In this document: positions 1 through 9,163 of the stretch, one piece after another
How positions within the stretch are numbered: the first letter of the stretch is position 1
Layout: each line of letters begins with the position of its first letter
NCBI RefSeq assembly: GCF_026642255.1
Contig: NZ_CP113264.1
Coordinates: 5,952,001 to 6,016,000 of the forward strand
Source: Streptomonospora nanhaiensis
GTDB lineage: Bacteria; Actinomycetota; Actinomycetes; Streptosporangiales; Streptosporangiaceae
Length of the DNA stretch: 64,000 nt
Reading direction: 5' to 3'
Made by a program: the position numbers and the translations under genes
Notes under the pieces: model-generated
The model's input: the letters and a program-made list of their open reading frames with translations, nothing else
The model's database searches: none
Told to the model about the DNA's origin: nothing

Positions 1-97
1 TCGCGTACATGGCGGGGACGCGGAAGCCGACGAGGAGGACTCCGACCAGCAGGATGGGGGTGAGCGCCAGAAGGCTGAGCAGGGCGAGGTTGTCCAT
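1..97 (-). CDS. Probable L-lactate permease, N-terminal fragment
   Basis: Only the first 32 codons lie in the window; the gene runs off the left edge. The start is the ATG at 95-97, and the peptide begins MDNLALLSLLALTPILLVG, continuing into a second hydrophobic stretch with GFRVPAMYA. The pattern of a long hydrophobic helix followed by a short basic/aromatic turn matches the beginning of LctP/LutP-type lactate permeases, but 32 residues cannot exclude another transporter. It lies downstream of rho on the same strand, separated by 247 bases that include the rho terminator, so it should have its own promoter. Confidence 0.5.
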   Translation of the reverse strand, partial: MDNLALLSLLALTPILLVGVLLVGFRVPAMYA

Positions 98-291
98 GCG
101 GACTGCTCCCTGGAACGGGGGTGGTGCACTCGACCCCGCGACGATAGGCCGGTGTCGGCGGTCGGACCATCCCCCCTCTGTGATCCGAGACACACCAGTG
201 ATCTTTTTCGTTCCTCGGCCTCGGGATCCCGCCATGCGGAACACGTGGGTCCCTCCGTCCCCGCCCTCCCCGGAGCACCCCCGGCACACAC

Positions 292-323
292 GACGGCCCC
301 CTCCCTGGCGGGAGGGGGCCGTC
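292..323 (-). terminator. Hairpin terminator of rho
   Basis: A perfect 14-bp stem (GACGGCCCCCTCCC at 292-305 with its complement at 310-323) and a TGGC loop lies 21 bases past the rho stop codon. There is no T run, as is common in high-GC actinomycetes. Confidence 0.75.
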
Positions 324-344
324 GGCGTCACGGGCGGGCCGGGG

Positions 345-2387
345 TCAGCGCTCCGGGCCCACGGTGGTCTTCTGGATCTGGAGCAGGAACTCCGCGTTGC
401 TCTTGGACTCCCTCATCTTGTCCAGGAGCAGCTCGATCGCCTGGGTGGTGTCGAGCGCGTGCAGCACCCGGCGGAGCTTCCAGACGACGCCCAGCTCCTC
501 CGAGGACATCAGGATCTCCTCCTTGCGGGTGCTGGAGGCGTCGACGTCCACGGCCGGGAAGATCCGCTTGTCCGCGAGGCTCCGGTTGAGCTTGAGCTCC
601 ATGTTGCCGGTGCCCTTGAACTCCTCGAAGATCACCTCGTCGGCGCGCGATCCGGTCTCGACCAGCGCGGTCGCCAGGATGGTCAGCGAGCCGCCGCCCT
701 CGATGTTGCGGGCCGCGCCGAAGAAGCGCTTGGGCGGGTAGAGGGCGGTGGAGTCCACACCACCGGACATGATGCGCCCGCTCGCCGGGGCGGCCAGGTT
801 GTAGGCGCGGCCCAGGCGGGTGATGGAGTCCAGCAGGACGACGACGTCCATGCCCATCTCGACGAGCCGCTTGGCACGCTCGATGGCCAGGTCTGCGACG
901 ACCGTGTGGTCCTCCGCGGGGCGGTCGAAGGTCGAGTGGATGACCTCGCCCTTGACCGTGCGCTGCATGTCGGTGACTTCCTCGGGCCGCTCGTCGACCA
1001 GGATCACCATCAGGTAGCACTCGGGGTTGTTCTCGGTGATCGCGTTGGCGATCGCCTGAACCACCATCGTCTTGCCCGCCTTGGGCGGGGAGACGATGAG
1101 CCCGCGCTGGCCCTTGCCGATGGGCGCCACGAGGTCGATGATCCGCGTGGTGAGGATGTGCGGCTCGGTCTCCAGGCGCAGGCGCTCCTGGGGGTACAGC
1201 GGGACGAGCTTGGAGAACTCCTGGCGGCCCCGGGCCTGGTCCGGCGACATGCCGTTGACCGAGTCCAGGCGCACCAGGGCGTTGAACTTCTCCCTGCGCT
1301 CCCCGTCCTTGGGCTGGCGGACGGCGCCGATGATGTGGTCGCCCTTGCGCAGGCCGTGCTTGCGCACCTGGGCCAGGGAGACGTACACGTCGCTCTGGCC
1401 GGGCAGGTAGCCGGTGGTGCGGACGAAGGCGTAGTTGTCCAGGATGTCCAGGATGCCCGCGACGGGCAGCAGGACGTCGTCCTCGCCGATCACCGGCTCC
1501 GGCTCCTGGCCCGTGCCTCGTCCGCGGCGGTCCCGGCGGTCCCGGCGGCGTCCCCGGCGGCGTCCGCCGAAGTCGTCGTCGTCGCCTCCGGGGCCACGGT
1601 CGCGGTCGCGGTCCCTGTCGCGGTCCCGGTCACGCCCCTGGCTCTGGCTCTGACCCTGGTTCTGACCGCCTCCGCCCTGCTGCGGGGCACTGCCGTTGGC
1701 GTTCTGGTCGTCGCCACCGCGGTTGCGGTTGCGGCGGTTGCGCTGGCGCTCGCGACCCTGCCCGGACCTGTTGTCACGGTCCTCGGCGGAGTCGGGGCCG
1801 TTCTTCTGGGGGGTACTGGATGTCTTGGTCACGCTGCTCGCGGAGGTAGAGGAGTCGGCGCCGTCCACCGACCTGGCCTGGTCGCCGGTCTCGTCGCCGC
1901 GCCTGCGGGACGAACGCCGGTTGCGGGACGACTTGTCGCCCCGTCCACCCTGGGGGTCGGTCACGGCCTGGTCCGACGGCCGGTCGGCCGCGCGCTGACG
2001 CGGGGCTTCGTCCGTGCTCGCCGTGTCGGGGGCCTGGGCCTCGATCGAGCCGTCGGTTGCCTCGACCTTACCGGCCTTGGGAGCCGTGTCGGCTTTCTTT
2101 GCGGTTTTGACCTTCGTCGGGCCGCCCACGGGGCCGCCCTGCTTGGTCTCGATCGCGGCGATGACGTCGCTCTTGCGCATGCGCCCCGTACCGGTGATGC
2201 CCAGGCTGGAGGCGAGCTTCTGGAGCTCGGGGAGCTTCAGAGCCGCGAGCCCGGTACCGCGCGACGCCGTGCGGGACCTGGACGACGCACCTGTGGGCGC
2301 GCCATCGCCAGCCTCCGCTGCGGAGGCGCCGGTGGAGGCTTTGCTGTCGACCGCCGCGTCCGTGTGGAGTTCGGTGGTGTCGCTCAC
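345..2387 (-). CDS. rho: Transcription termination factor Rho with long disordered insertion
   Basis: RNA-dependent hexameric ATPase that ends transcription. The 680-residue product has an N-terminal SAP-like Rho_N helix pair (about 54-80, ELQKLASSLGITGTGRMRKSD). A long polar, Arg/Asp/Gly-rich low-complexity insertion spans about 85-295 and includes seven RD dipeptides in a row at 251-264. The RNA-binding core (about 300-400), Walker A VSPPKAGKTM (about 433-442) and Walker B VVVLLDSITR (about 515-524) follow. E. coli Rho has 419 residues, and the excess is almost all in the insertion, a known actinobacterial feature. Start GTG at 2387 has AAGGA 7 bases upstream. The neighbours are thrB/thrC/hom/lysA upstream on the same strand, the conserved actinomycete order, and a long leader precedes the gene. 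Confidence 0.97.
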   Translation of the reverse strand: MSDTTELHTDAAVDSKASTGASAAEAGDGAPTGASSRSRTASRGTGLAALKLPELQKLASSLGITGTGRMRKSDVIAAIETKQGGPVGGPTKVKTAKKADTAPKAGKVEATDGSIEAQAPDTASTDEAPRQRAADRPSDQAVTDPQGGRGDKSSRNRRSSRRRGDETGDQARSVDGADSSTSASSVTKTSSTPQKNGPDSAEDRDNRSGQGRERQRNRRNRNRGGDDQNANGSAPQQGGGGQNQGQSQSQGRDRDRDRDRDRDRGPGGDDDDFGGRRRGRRRDRRDRRGRGTGQEPEPVIGEDDVLLPVAGILDILDNYAFVRTTGYLPGQSDVYVSLAQVRKHGLRKGDHIIGAVRQPKDGERREKFNALVRLDSVNGMSPDQARGRQEFSKLVPLYPQERLRLETEPHILTTRIIDLVAPIGKGQRGLIVSPPKAGKTMVVQAIANAITENNPECYLMVILVDERPEEVTDMQRTVKGEVIHSTFDRPAEDHTVVADLAIERAKRLVEMGMDVVVLLDSITRLGRAYNLAAPASGRIMSGGVDSTALYPPKRFFGAARNIEGGGSLTILATALVETGSRADEVIFEEFKGTGNMELKLNRSLADKRIFPAVDVDASSTRKEEILMSSEELGVVWKLRRVLHALDTTQAIELLLDKMRESKSNAEFLLQIQKTTVGPER

Positions 2388-2808
2388 TAAGGGTCCTTCC
2401 CAAGGAGCGGGCTTCGGCCGTCAGCGGATTGCTTGATCGGCCGGCCCGGTGGTGCGAACCGGCAGGGGCCGGGTAGGGCTTGCCCCACGTGGATGTCGGA
2501 AACCGGTGTGAAGACGGTCCCCTACCCAATCGCGGCGGGCTCTGGGTACAGCCAGACGTCGGGGCGGATGGCTCGGTGGTGATGCCCGTCAACCGTGGTG
2601 ACACACTCATCCGAGGAGGAGTGGACTTCGATGACGTTGGCACAGTCGCGGGAGAACCGCTGACTCGACACGTTGGCCGCCGCTTCCGAGTGGTCGTGAG
2701 ATCGAACCATCGGAGTATGGGATGCGGAAGCCGCTGTGGCGGATGAGCACTCGCCCCGCAACGGGGCATCCGGTGCTTCACCTAGCCTAACATCACCAGA
2801 GGCCACGG
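2388..2808 (-). promoter_or_regulatory. rho promoter and long 5' leader
   Basis: This 421-base gap between thrB and rho has no convincing gene. On the minus strand a TAGGCT -10-like hexamer sits at 2784-2789, which would place transcription start near 2777 and give a leader of about 390 nt. A small hairpin (GCCCCG-TTG-CGGGGC) occurs about 20 nt into the putative transcript. Long leaders used for autoregulation are known for rho in other bacteria; here that is inference. No clear -35 hexamer is visible. Confidence 0.4.
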
Positions 2809-3789
2809 CTATTCCTCGACACAGGTGCTACGGATGGGGAGATGGGGACCGCACCCCTCCGGCTCAACGTGTAGGGGGCGTATGTCCCAATCATTACCCG
2901 CCCTCCGACGGATCGAATCAACCTGTCGGATGATTTCCGGCGAATCAGGCCCGGCAGCACCCGCACCGACCGAGCACAGCACCAGCACCGTGGGACCCGC
3001 GCCGGAGACCACCGCGGGCAGTCCCTCGTGTCGGCGCAGGTCACGGATGAGGGCGAGGGTGCGCGGCATCGCCGGGGCCCGGTAGGCCTCGTGTAGCCGA
3101 TCCTCGGTCGCCGCGTACAGGGTTTCGGGGTGGCCACAAACGGCCGCCGTCATCAGCGCGGAGCGCCCGGCGTTGAAGGCGGCGTCGGCGTGCGGCACCG
3201 TCTCCGGCAGGAGGCCCCGCGCCCGCTCGGTGGACAGCCGCTCGCCCGGGACGCACAGCACCGGGAGGATCCGCTCGTCGGGGGAGAGGCGCACCGCGCC
3301 CCACCGGCCGCCGTCACGGTAGGCGACCGTGTACCCGCCGTAGACGCAGGGTGCCACGTTGTCGGGGTGGCCCTCGATGTCGGCGGCGATCTGGTAGATC
3401 GCGTCCCGGTCCGGCCCGCCGTCGGGGCCTGTCCGTCCCAGCAGGGCGCTCGCGGCGGCGACGCCGCCGACGATCGCCGACGAGGAGGAGCCGAGCCCCC
3501 GGGCGTGCGGCACGTTGTTGACGCACGTCAGGTCGAGCCCGGGCAGCTTCTCCCCGGCGCGTTCGTAGGTCTCGCGCATGGCGCGGACGACGAGGTGCCG
3601 CCCGTCGAGCGGAACCTCCCCGGCTCCCTCCCCGCTGACGCGGACGCGGAGCTCCCCGTCGTCCCTGAGGGCCGCCTCGAACTCGTTGTACAGGCGCACG
3701 GCCAGGCCGAGGGCGTCGAAGCCCGGGCCGAGGTTGGCGCTCGTGGCGGGCGCGCGGACGGACACCGCGGTGGGGCGTGGTGGGGTCAC
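2809..3789 (-). CDS. thrB: Homoserine kinase
   Basis: Phosphorylates L-homoserine with ATP, the fourth step from aspartate to threonine. GHMP kinase family, 326 residues. The N-terminal strand (VSVRAPATSANLGPGFDALG) is the family signature, and the ATP-binding loop PHARGLGSSSSAIVGG is intact near residues 95-110. A C-terminal glycine-rich VVSGAGPTVLVL motif is present. The start is the GTG at 3789, preceded by AGGAG 9 bases upstream. It lies 74 bases behind thrC on the same strand and is probably in its operon. Confidence 0.95.
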   Translation of the reverse strand: MTPPRPTAVSVRAPATSANLGPGFDALGLAVRLYNEFEAALRDDGELRVRVSGEGAGEVPLDGRHLVVRAMRETYERAGEKLPGLDLTCVNNVPHARGLGSSSSAIVGGVAAASALLGRTGPDGGPDRDAIYQIAADIEGHPDNVAPCVYGGYTVAYRDGGRWGAVRLSPDERILPVLCVPGERLSTERARGLLPETVPHADAAFNAGRSALMTAAVCGHPETLYAATEDRLHEAYRAPAMPRTLALIRDLRRHEGLPAVVSGAGPTVLVLCSVGAGAAGPDSPEIIRQVDSIRRRAGNDWDIRPLHVEPEGCGPHLPIRSTCVEE

Positions 3790-3863
3790 TGCGGTCTTTC
3801 TCCTGACAGGACGCGCGGTGGGTTCCGGCCCGCCGCGCTCGGGGCCGTGGACGGCGGTCGGCC

Positions 3864-4928
3864 TCAGGCGAGGTCGAGCGCCTGGGCCGCGGCGAGTGCG
3901 TCGACGGGGACGGTGGTGGCGGAGGAGGCTCCGGCCAGCGCCCAGTCGGGGTCCTTGAGGCCGTTGCCGGTGACGGTGCAGACCACGCGGCTGCCGCGCT
4001 CGACCCGACCGGCCTCGACGGCCTGCAGGAGCCCGGCGACACTGGCGGCGGAGGCCAGCTCGACGAACACGCCCTCCTCCGCGGCGAGGAGCTTGTAGGC
4101 GGCCATGATCTGGCGGTCGGTGACCTTGTCGATCAGGCCGCCGGACTCGTCGCGCGCCTGCTCGGCGAGCTTCCAGGAGGCCGGGTTGCCGATGCGGATC
4201 GCCGTGGCGATGGTGCTCGGGCTGGTGACGGGGGCGCCGTTGACGATGGGCGCGGAGCCGCTGGCCTGGAACCCGAGCATGCGCGGGCTGCGCGACGAGA
4301 TCCCGTCGCGGGCGTACTCCGTGTAGCCCATCCAGTAGGCGCTGATGTTGCCCGCGTTGCCCACCGGGATGCAGTGGACGTCGGGGGCGTCGCCGAGGGC
4401 GTCCACGATCTCGAACGCGGCGGTCTTCTGGCCCTGGAGCCGGTACGGGTTGACCGAGTTCACGAGGGCGACGGGGTAGTCGACGCTGAGCTTGCGGGCC
4501 AGCTCGAGGCAGTCGTCGAAGTTGCCGTCGACCTGGAGCAGGCGCGCCCCGTGGACGAGCGCCTGGGCGAGCTTGCCCATGGCGATCTTGCCCTGGGGCA
4601 CCAGCACGGCGCAGGTCATGCCCGCGCGGATGGCGTAGGCCGCGGCACTCGCGCTCGTGTTGCCGGTGGAGGCGCAGATGACGGCCTTGGCGCCGTCCTC
4701 GGCCGCCTTGGAGATGGCCATCGTCATGCCGCGGTCCTTGAAGGAGCCCGTGGGGTTGAGCCCCTCGACCTTGAGGAAGACCTCGCAGCCCGTGAGCTCG
4801 GAGACGCGCGTGGCCGGCAGCAGGGGCGTGCCGCCCTCCTGGAGGGTGACGACGGGGGTGTTCTCGTTGACGGGGAGGCGGTCGCGGTACTCCTCGACGA
4901 TGCCTCGCCACGCCCGTGCCATGCTCAC
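3864..4928 (-). CDS. thrC: Threonine synthase
   Basis: PLP enzyme converting O-phosphohomoserine to threonine. The 354-residue product has the PLP-lysine motif NPTGSFKDRGMT, the phosphate-binding glycine/serine loop CASTGNTSASAAAYA and a second cofactor loop VGNAGNISAYWMGY. It is the short (~350 aa) threonine synthase type found in actinobacteria. I chose GTG at 4928 because AGGGA lies 7 bases upstream; the in-frame ATG at 4922 is the alternative. A TAGACT -10-like hexamer on the minus strand (plus 5032-5037) could be its promoter, since terminators separate it from hom. Confidence 0.94.
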   Translation of the reverse strand: MSMARAWRGIVEEYRDRLPVNENTPVVTLQEGGTPLLPATRVSELTGCEVFLKVEGLNPTGSFKDRGMTMAISKAAEDGAKAVICASTGNTSASAAAYAIRAGMTCAVLVPQGKIAMGKLAQALVHGARLLQVDGNFDDCLELARKLSVDYPVALVNSVNPYRLQGQKTAAFEIVDALGDAPDVHCIPVGNAGNISAYWMGYTEYARDGISSRSPRMLGFQASGSAPIVNGAPVTSPSTIATAIRIGNPASWKLAEQARDESGGLIDKVTDRQIMAAYKLLAAEEGVFVELASAASVAGLLQAVEAGRVERGSRVVCTVTGNGLKDPDWALAGASSATTVPVDALAAAQALDLA

Positions 4929-5110
4929 GACTGAGTCCCTTTCGGGTGGATGCGGCTTCGCTTGACGCGCGGTGGATGCGGTGGGGTCGCCACGGGGACG
5001 CTGTCGAGCCCCGGGGCCCCGACCAGCTACGAGTCTACGACCCCCCACATACTATCTCGAATCGCGGTCGTTGGCGTCTCATCATGTGAAATCTGCGGGC
5101 GCGGCACGGA

Positions 5111-5135
5111 GGCCGCGCGGACGCTCCGCGCGGCC
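5111..5135 (-). terminator. Second hairpin downstream of hom
   Basis: Perfect 10-bp stem GGCCGCGCGG / CCGCGCGGCC with a 5-base loop, immediately beyond the first hairpin after hom. The two form a tandem terminator that insulates hom from thrC. Confidence 0.55.
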
Positions 5136-5144
5136 TGGTCCCGC

Positions 5145-5174
5145 GCCCGGGGCCGCACGGTCGCGGCCCCGGGC
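5145..5174 (-). terminator. Terminator of hom
   Basis: Perfect 12-bp GC stem (GCCCGGGGCCGC at 5145-5156 with 5163-5174) and 6-base loop, only 6 bases past the hom stop codon. Confidence 0.7.
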
Positions 5175-5180
5175 CGGGGG

Positions 5181-6467
5181 TCAGTCCGAGAAGGTCTCCA
5201 CGCGCATCACGCTGGCCACCTCGCGGACCATCTCGTGCCCGCGCAGCACCTCGACGGTGGAGCTGAGCGCGGCGTCGGGGGCGGGGTGGCTGACGAGCAC
5301 GAGCTGCGCGTCGTCCCCCGTCCCCTCCTGCCGGACGTTCTTGATGGACACCCCGTGGTCGGCGAAGATCTCCGCGACCTTGGACAGCACACCGGGACGG
5401 TCGGCCACGTCCAGCGCCACGTGGTAGCTGGTGATGGTGTGGCCCATGTCGTGCACCGGCAGCCCCGTGTCGTGCGCGCCCTCGGCCACCGAGGTGCGCG
5501 CGAGCCGGTTGCGCGCCACCGCGACCAGGTCGCCCAGGACCGCGCTCGCGGTGGGGGTGCCGCCCGCGCCCGCCCCGTAGAACATGAGGCGGCCCGCCGA
5601 CTCGGCCTCGACGAAGACCGCGTTGTAGGCCTCCTTGACGCTGGCCAGCGGGTGCTCGACCGGCAGCATCACCGGGTGGACGCGCACGCCCACCGACTCC
5701 CCGTCCTCCGAGCGCTGGCAGATCGCCAGGAGCTTGACCACGCAGCCCATCGCCCTCGCGCTGGCGATGTCGCCGGCGGAGACGCCCGTGATGCCCTCGC
5801 GGTGCACGTCGGCGGCGGTCACCTGCTGGGTGTGGAAGGCCAGCCGCGCCAGGATCGCGGCCTTGGCCGCGGCGTCGAAGCCCTCCACGTCGGCGGTGGG
5901 GTCGGCCTCCGCGTACCCGAGGGACTGGGCCTCCTCCAGGGACTCCGTGAAGCCCGCGCCGAGGGAGTCCATCCGGTCGAGGATGTAGTTGGTGGTGCCG
6001 TTGACGATGCCCAGCACGCGGTGGACCCGGTCGCCGGCGAGCGAGTCCCGCAGCGGGCGCAGCAGCGGGATCGCCCCCGCCACGGACGCCTCGTAGTACA
6101 GGTCGACCCCGGCCTCGCGGGCGGCCCTGTGCAGGGTCTGGCCGTCCTCGGCGAGCAGTGCCTTGTTGGCCGTCACCACGGACTTGCCCGACTTGACCGC
6201 GGCGAGGATCAGGGAGCGGGCCGGTTCGATCCCGCCGATCACCTCGACCACGAGGTCGATGTCGGGACGCGTCACCAGGGCCGTGGCGTCGGTGGTCAGC
6301 AGCGCCGGGTCGACCCCGCGGTCGCGGTCGATACGACGCACCGCGATCCCGCCGATCTCGATCGGCGTGCCCACCCGCGCGGCCAGCTCCTCGGACTGCT
6401 CGTTGACCAGGCGGACGACTTCCGAACCCACAACGCCGCATCCGAGCAGCGCCACCTTCATCGCCAT
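5181..6467 (-). CDS. hom: Homoserine dehydrogenase
   Basis: Reduces aspartate semialdehyde to homoserine, the branch point to threonine and methionine. 428 residues. The NAD(P)-binding loop LLGCGVVGSEVV lies at residues 7-18. The catalytic domain carries VTANKALLAEDG and the family motif GIVNGTTNYILDRM. A C-terminal ACT domain (about 340-415, HVALDVADRPGVLSKVAEIF) suggests threonine feedback inhibition, as in other actinobacterial enzymes of this length. Start ATG 6467 with GGGAG about 10 bases upstream; ATG 6461 is a possible alternative. It sits 67 bases behind lysA on the same strand. Confidence 0.96.
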   Translation of the reverse strand: MAMKVALLGCGVVGSEVVRLVNEQSEELAARVGTPIEIGGIAVRRIDRDRGVDPALLTTDATALVTRPDIDLVVEVIGGIEPARSLILAAVKSGKSVVTANKALLAEDGQTLHRAAREAGVDLYYEASVAGAIPLLRPLRDSLAGDRVHRVLGIVNGTTNYILDRMDSLGAGFTESLEEAQSLGYAEADPTADVEGFDAAAKAAILARLAFHTQQVTAADVHREGITGVSAGDIASARAMGCVVKLLAICQRSEDGESVGVRVHPVMLPVEHPLASVKEAYNAVFVEAESAGRLMFYGAGAGGTPTASAVLGDLVAVARNRLARTSVAEGAHDTGLPVHDMGHTITSYHVALDVADRPGVLSKVAEIFADHGVSIKNVRQEGTGDDAQLVLVSHPAPDAALSSTVEVLRGHEMVREVASVMRVETFSD

Positions 6468-6534
6468 TTGGGCGTGACTCCCACTTCTCTCGTGTCCCTG
6501 CCTCGGGCGGCGGCGCCGCCCCGGAGTGGACTGT

Positions 6535-7920
6535 TCAGCCGACGTCGAGGCGGAGCAGGTCCTCCTCGCTCTCCCTGCGCACGATGACGCGTGCGCTCCC
6601 GTCCCTGACCGCCACCATGGCCGGCCTGGGCAGATGGTTGTAGTTGCTCGCCATGGAGTAGCAGTAGGCGCCCGTCGCGGCCACCGCCACCAGGTCCCCC
6701 GGCCGCAGGTCCGCCGGGAGGTAGAGGTCGTGCACGATGATGTCGCCGCTCTCGCAGTGCTTGCCGACCAGGCGGGACAGCATGGGAGCCGCGTCGCTCT
6801 CCCGGGACACCAGCTGGCTGGTGTACTCCGAGCCGTACAGGGCGGTGCGGATGTTGTCGCTCATCCCCCCGTCGACGCTCACGTAGGTGCGGATCCCCTC
6901 GACGTCCTTGACGGTACCGACCTCGTAGACGGTGATCCCGGCCGGGCCCGCCAGTGCGCGCCCCGGCTCGACGGCGATGCGCGGCATCGGCAGGCCCGCG
7001 TCCTCGCACTCCCTGCGCACGATGGCGGTCAGGCCCGCGGCAATGGCCGACGGGTCGAGGGGGTCGTCGCCGGAGGTGTAGGCGATGCCCAGACCGCCGC
7101 CCAGGTCGAGCTCGGCGAGGGTGACGCCCAGGTCCTCGTGGACGCCGGTGAGGAAGCGCGCGACGCGGCGGGCGGCCACCTCGAACCCGGAGGTGTCGAA
7201 GATCTGCGAGCCGATGTGGGAGTGCAGGCCCACGAGCTCGATGTGGGACGCGTCGAGGACACGGCGGACGGCCTCGCCCGCGGCCCCGGTGCTCAGCGCG
7301 AAGCCGAACTTCTGGTCGTCGTGCGCGGTGGCCACGAACTCGTGGGTGTGCGCCTCGACGCCCGTGGTCACGCGGATGAGCACCTTCGGGCGGACGCCGA
7401 GACCGGCGGCGACGGACTCCAGCCGCTCGATCTCGTCGAAGGAGTCGACGATGATCCGTCCCACGCCGGCCTCGGCGGCGCGGCGCAGCTCGTGGACGGA
7501 CTTGTTGTTGCCGTGCATGCCGATGCGCTCGGCGGGGACGCCCGCGGCCAGGGCGACGGCGAGCTCGCCGCCCGAGCACACGTCCAGCTTGAGGCCCTCC
7601 TCGACGACCCAGCGGGCGACGGCCTTGGTGAGCAGCGCCTTGCCCGCGTAGTAGACGTCGGCGTCGGAGAACGCCGTGCGGTAGTCGCGCGCACGGCCGC
7701 GGAAGTCCTCCTCGTCCATGACGAAGAGGGGCGTGCCGTACGTGGCGGCGAGTTCGCGGACGCCGACGCCGCCGACCACGACCTCCCCGCCGGAGCGGCG
7801 GGCGGTCGCCGGCCAGACCCGGGGGTCGAGGTCGTTGAGGTTCTCCGGCGGCAGGGGCGGGTTGTCCTCCGGCAGGACCTCCGCGTGGCGGGATCCGGCG
7901 GGGTGGGCGTAGCGGCTCAT
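6535..7920 (-). CDS. lysA: Diaminopimelate decarboxylase
   Basis: Last step of lysine synthesis, converting meso-diaminopimelate to L-lysine with PLP. 461 residues. The PLP lysine is in the YYAGKALLTKA motif near residue 70, the phosphate-binding GGGLGIAYTSG loop and EPGRALAGPAG follow, and the C-terminal CESGDIIVHDLYLP motif supplies the partner cysteine/aspartate of the dimer site. The start ATG at 7920 gives the usual family length; the reading frame stays open upstream but that sequence is not conserved-looking. Its Shine-Dalgarno sequence is weak. Confidence 0.95.
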   Translation of the reverse strand: MSRYAHPAGSRHAEVLPEDNPPLPPENLNDLDPRVWPATARRSGGEVVVGGVGVRELAATYGTPLFVMDEEDFRGRARDYRTAFSDADVYYAGKALLTKAVARWVVEEGLKLDVCSGGELAVALAAGVPAERIGMHGNNKSVHELRRAAEAGVGRIIVDSFDEIERLESVAAGLGVRPKVLIRVTTGVEAHTHEFVATAHDDQKFGFALSTGAAGEAVRRVLDASHIELVGLHSHIGSQIFDTSGFEVAARRVARFLTGVHEDLGVTLAELDLGGGLGIAYTSGDDPLDPSAIAAGLTAIVRRECEDAGLPMPRIAVEPGRALAGPAGITVYEVGTVKDVEGIRTYVSVDGGMSDNIRTALYGSEYTSQLVSRESDAAPMLSRLVGKHCESGDIIVHDLYLPADLRPGDLVAVAATGAYCYSMASNYNHLPRPAMVAVRDGSARVIVRRESEEDLLRLDVG

Positions 7921-7961
7921 GATGGGCTTTCGGCTGGAACTGTACGTCTGTGCGGGTCGGC

Positions 7962-7982
7962 GGGCCCCCGGCGGCGGGGCCC
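7962..7982 (-). terminator. Hairpin between the ArgS-like gene and lysA
   Basis: GGGCCCC (7962-7968) pairs with GGGGCCC (7976-7982) in the 130-base gap after the ArgS-like gene. It may terminate or attenuate transcription into lysA. Confidence 0.4.
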
Positions 7983-8050
7983 GGGCCCATTGTCCACCGA
8001 CCCGATCGGAACGATGGGGACGGGTGGCCCCGGGAGGGACGACGGGGCGT

Positions 8051-9163
8051 CTACAGCCTTGTGGGCGCTGACACCCCGAGCAGGAAGAGCCCGGTGCGGA
8101 GGACCCCGGCGACGGCGGCGGGCAGTGCCGTGCCCGTGTCCGGGTCCTGGGCGCCCCGCTCCGCCGGTCCGGCGGCCGCGTGGGGACACGCCCGCCACTC
8201 ATCGTAGGCACTGGCCAGCGCTTCCAGGTATCTCACCAGGATATGGGGTTCCTCTCGGCGCGCGGCCGTGTCCAGCACGCCGGGCCCGTCGAAGAGGAGT
8301 CCGCGCACGGCCGCCGCGTGCTCGGGGCACGCGGCGGGGGGCGGCGCCCCCTCCGCCGTCCAGCGCCCGCGTGTGACGGCGTGGGCGTGGGCGTGGCGCA
8401 GCCGGAAGGCGGGGTTGGCGTCGGTGAGGCGGACCCAGGCCCCCGGGTACTCGGCGGAGGGCAGGACGGGCAGGTCGCGGCCGGTGGTCTCGGTGTCGCG
8501 GGGACGTTCGGGGACCGACCGGCAGAAGGCGACGCGCGCGCTGTCCTCCCCGACGGCGCCGAGGACGCGCGCCGCGGGGGTGAGGAGTTCGCTGCGGTCG
8601 CCGTCCAGGTAGGGGTCGCGCCAGGACACCTCGGCGGTACCGGGGCCCGGCGGCGGGGTGCGCGGCCCGGTGGCCAGGGCGATGCGCCCCCGTGCGTCGG
8701 CCCGGGCGAGCCTGCGGGCCTGGGCCACCGGCCCCGCCTCGTGCAGTGCGGTCCGCGGCCACTCCCCCTCGCCGTCCCAGTCGCGGCCGGTGAGGAAGCG
8801 GGGGCCGTCGGCGGCCTCGGCGACCAGGGCGTCCCTCTGGCCGTCGGTGAACGTGATGTTGAGGAAGCCGCGCCCGTCGCCGAGGACCCGGGCGAAGTCG
8901 GCCAGGCCCTCTTCGCGCATGCTCTCCAGCTGCGCGGCCACAAGGCCGGAGACCAGCACGTGGTGGCGCCGCCCGCGCCCCCCGCCCGGGGGGAGCCGCG
9001 CGGCGACCTTCCCGACCAGGCGCGGCGCCAGCGCGGTGGCGGCGTCGGCGCCCCCGTCCGCCTGGTCGTGGCGCGGCCACACGAACGGCACCTCGTCCGG
9101 CGGGAGGTCGAACGCGCGGGCGGCGGCCTCGCGGAGCACGGCCTCCAGGCGCCCGGGGTTCAT
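8051..9163 (-). CDS. ArgS-related protein without catalytic core (NrtL-like)
   Basis: 370 residues. The N-terminus (MNPGRLEAVLREAAARAFDLPPDEVPFVWPR) resembles the Add-1 domain of arginyl-tRNA synthetase. The C-terminal part (PHILVRYLEALASAYDEWRACP ... AVAGVLRTGLFLLGVSAPTRL) resembles the DALR anticodon-binding domain, including the invariant-looking LLGVSAP. The middle contains neither HIGH- nor KMSKS-like motifs, so aminoacylation is not expected. I recall this family being annotated as ArgS-related anticodon-binding protein NrtL beside lysA in actinomycetes; its role is unknown to me. The start ATG overlaps the stop of the upstream response regulator (ATGA), so the two are translationally coupled. 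Confidence 0.8.
   Translation of the reverse strand: MNPGRLEAVLREAAARAFDLPPDEVPFVWPRHDQADGGADAATALAPRLVGKVAARLPPGGGRGRRHHVLVSGLVAAQLESMREEGLADFARVLGDGRGFLNITFTDGQRDALVAEAADGPRFLTGRDWDGEGEWPRTALHEAGPVAQARRLARADARGRIALATGPRTPPPGPGTAEVSWRDPYLDGDRSELLTPAARVLGAVGEDSARVAFCRSVPERPRDTETTGRDLPVLPSAEYPGAWVRLTDANPAFRLRHAHAHAVTRGRWTAEGAPPPAACPEHAAAVRGLLFDGPGVLDTAARREEPHILVRYLEALASAYDEWRACPHAAAGPAERGAQDPDTGTALPAAVAGVLRTGLFLLGVSAPTRL

Noticed and set aside
1585..1640. Repetitive GC-rich tract as a DNA repeat element
   Set aside because: It encodes the Arg-Asp repeat of the Rho insertion.
9..2390. 793-codon open frame on the plus strand across rho
   Set aside because: Shadow of the rho coding strand: the translation is Val/Ala/Leu/Gly-biased, has no domain, and rho on the other strand is unambiguous.
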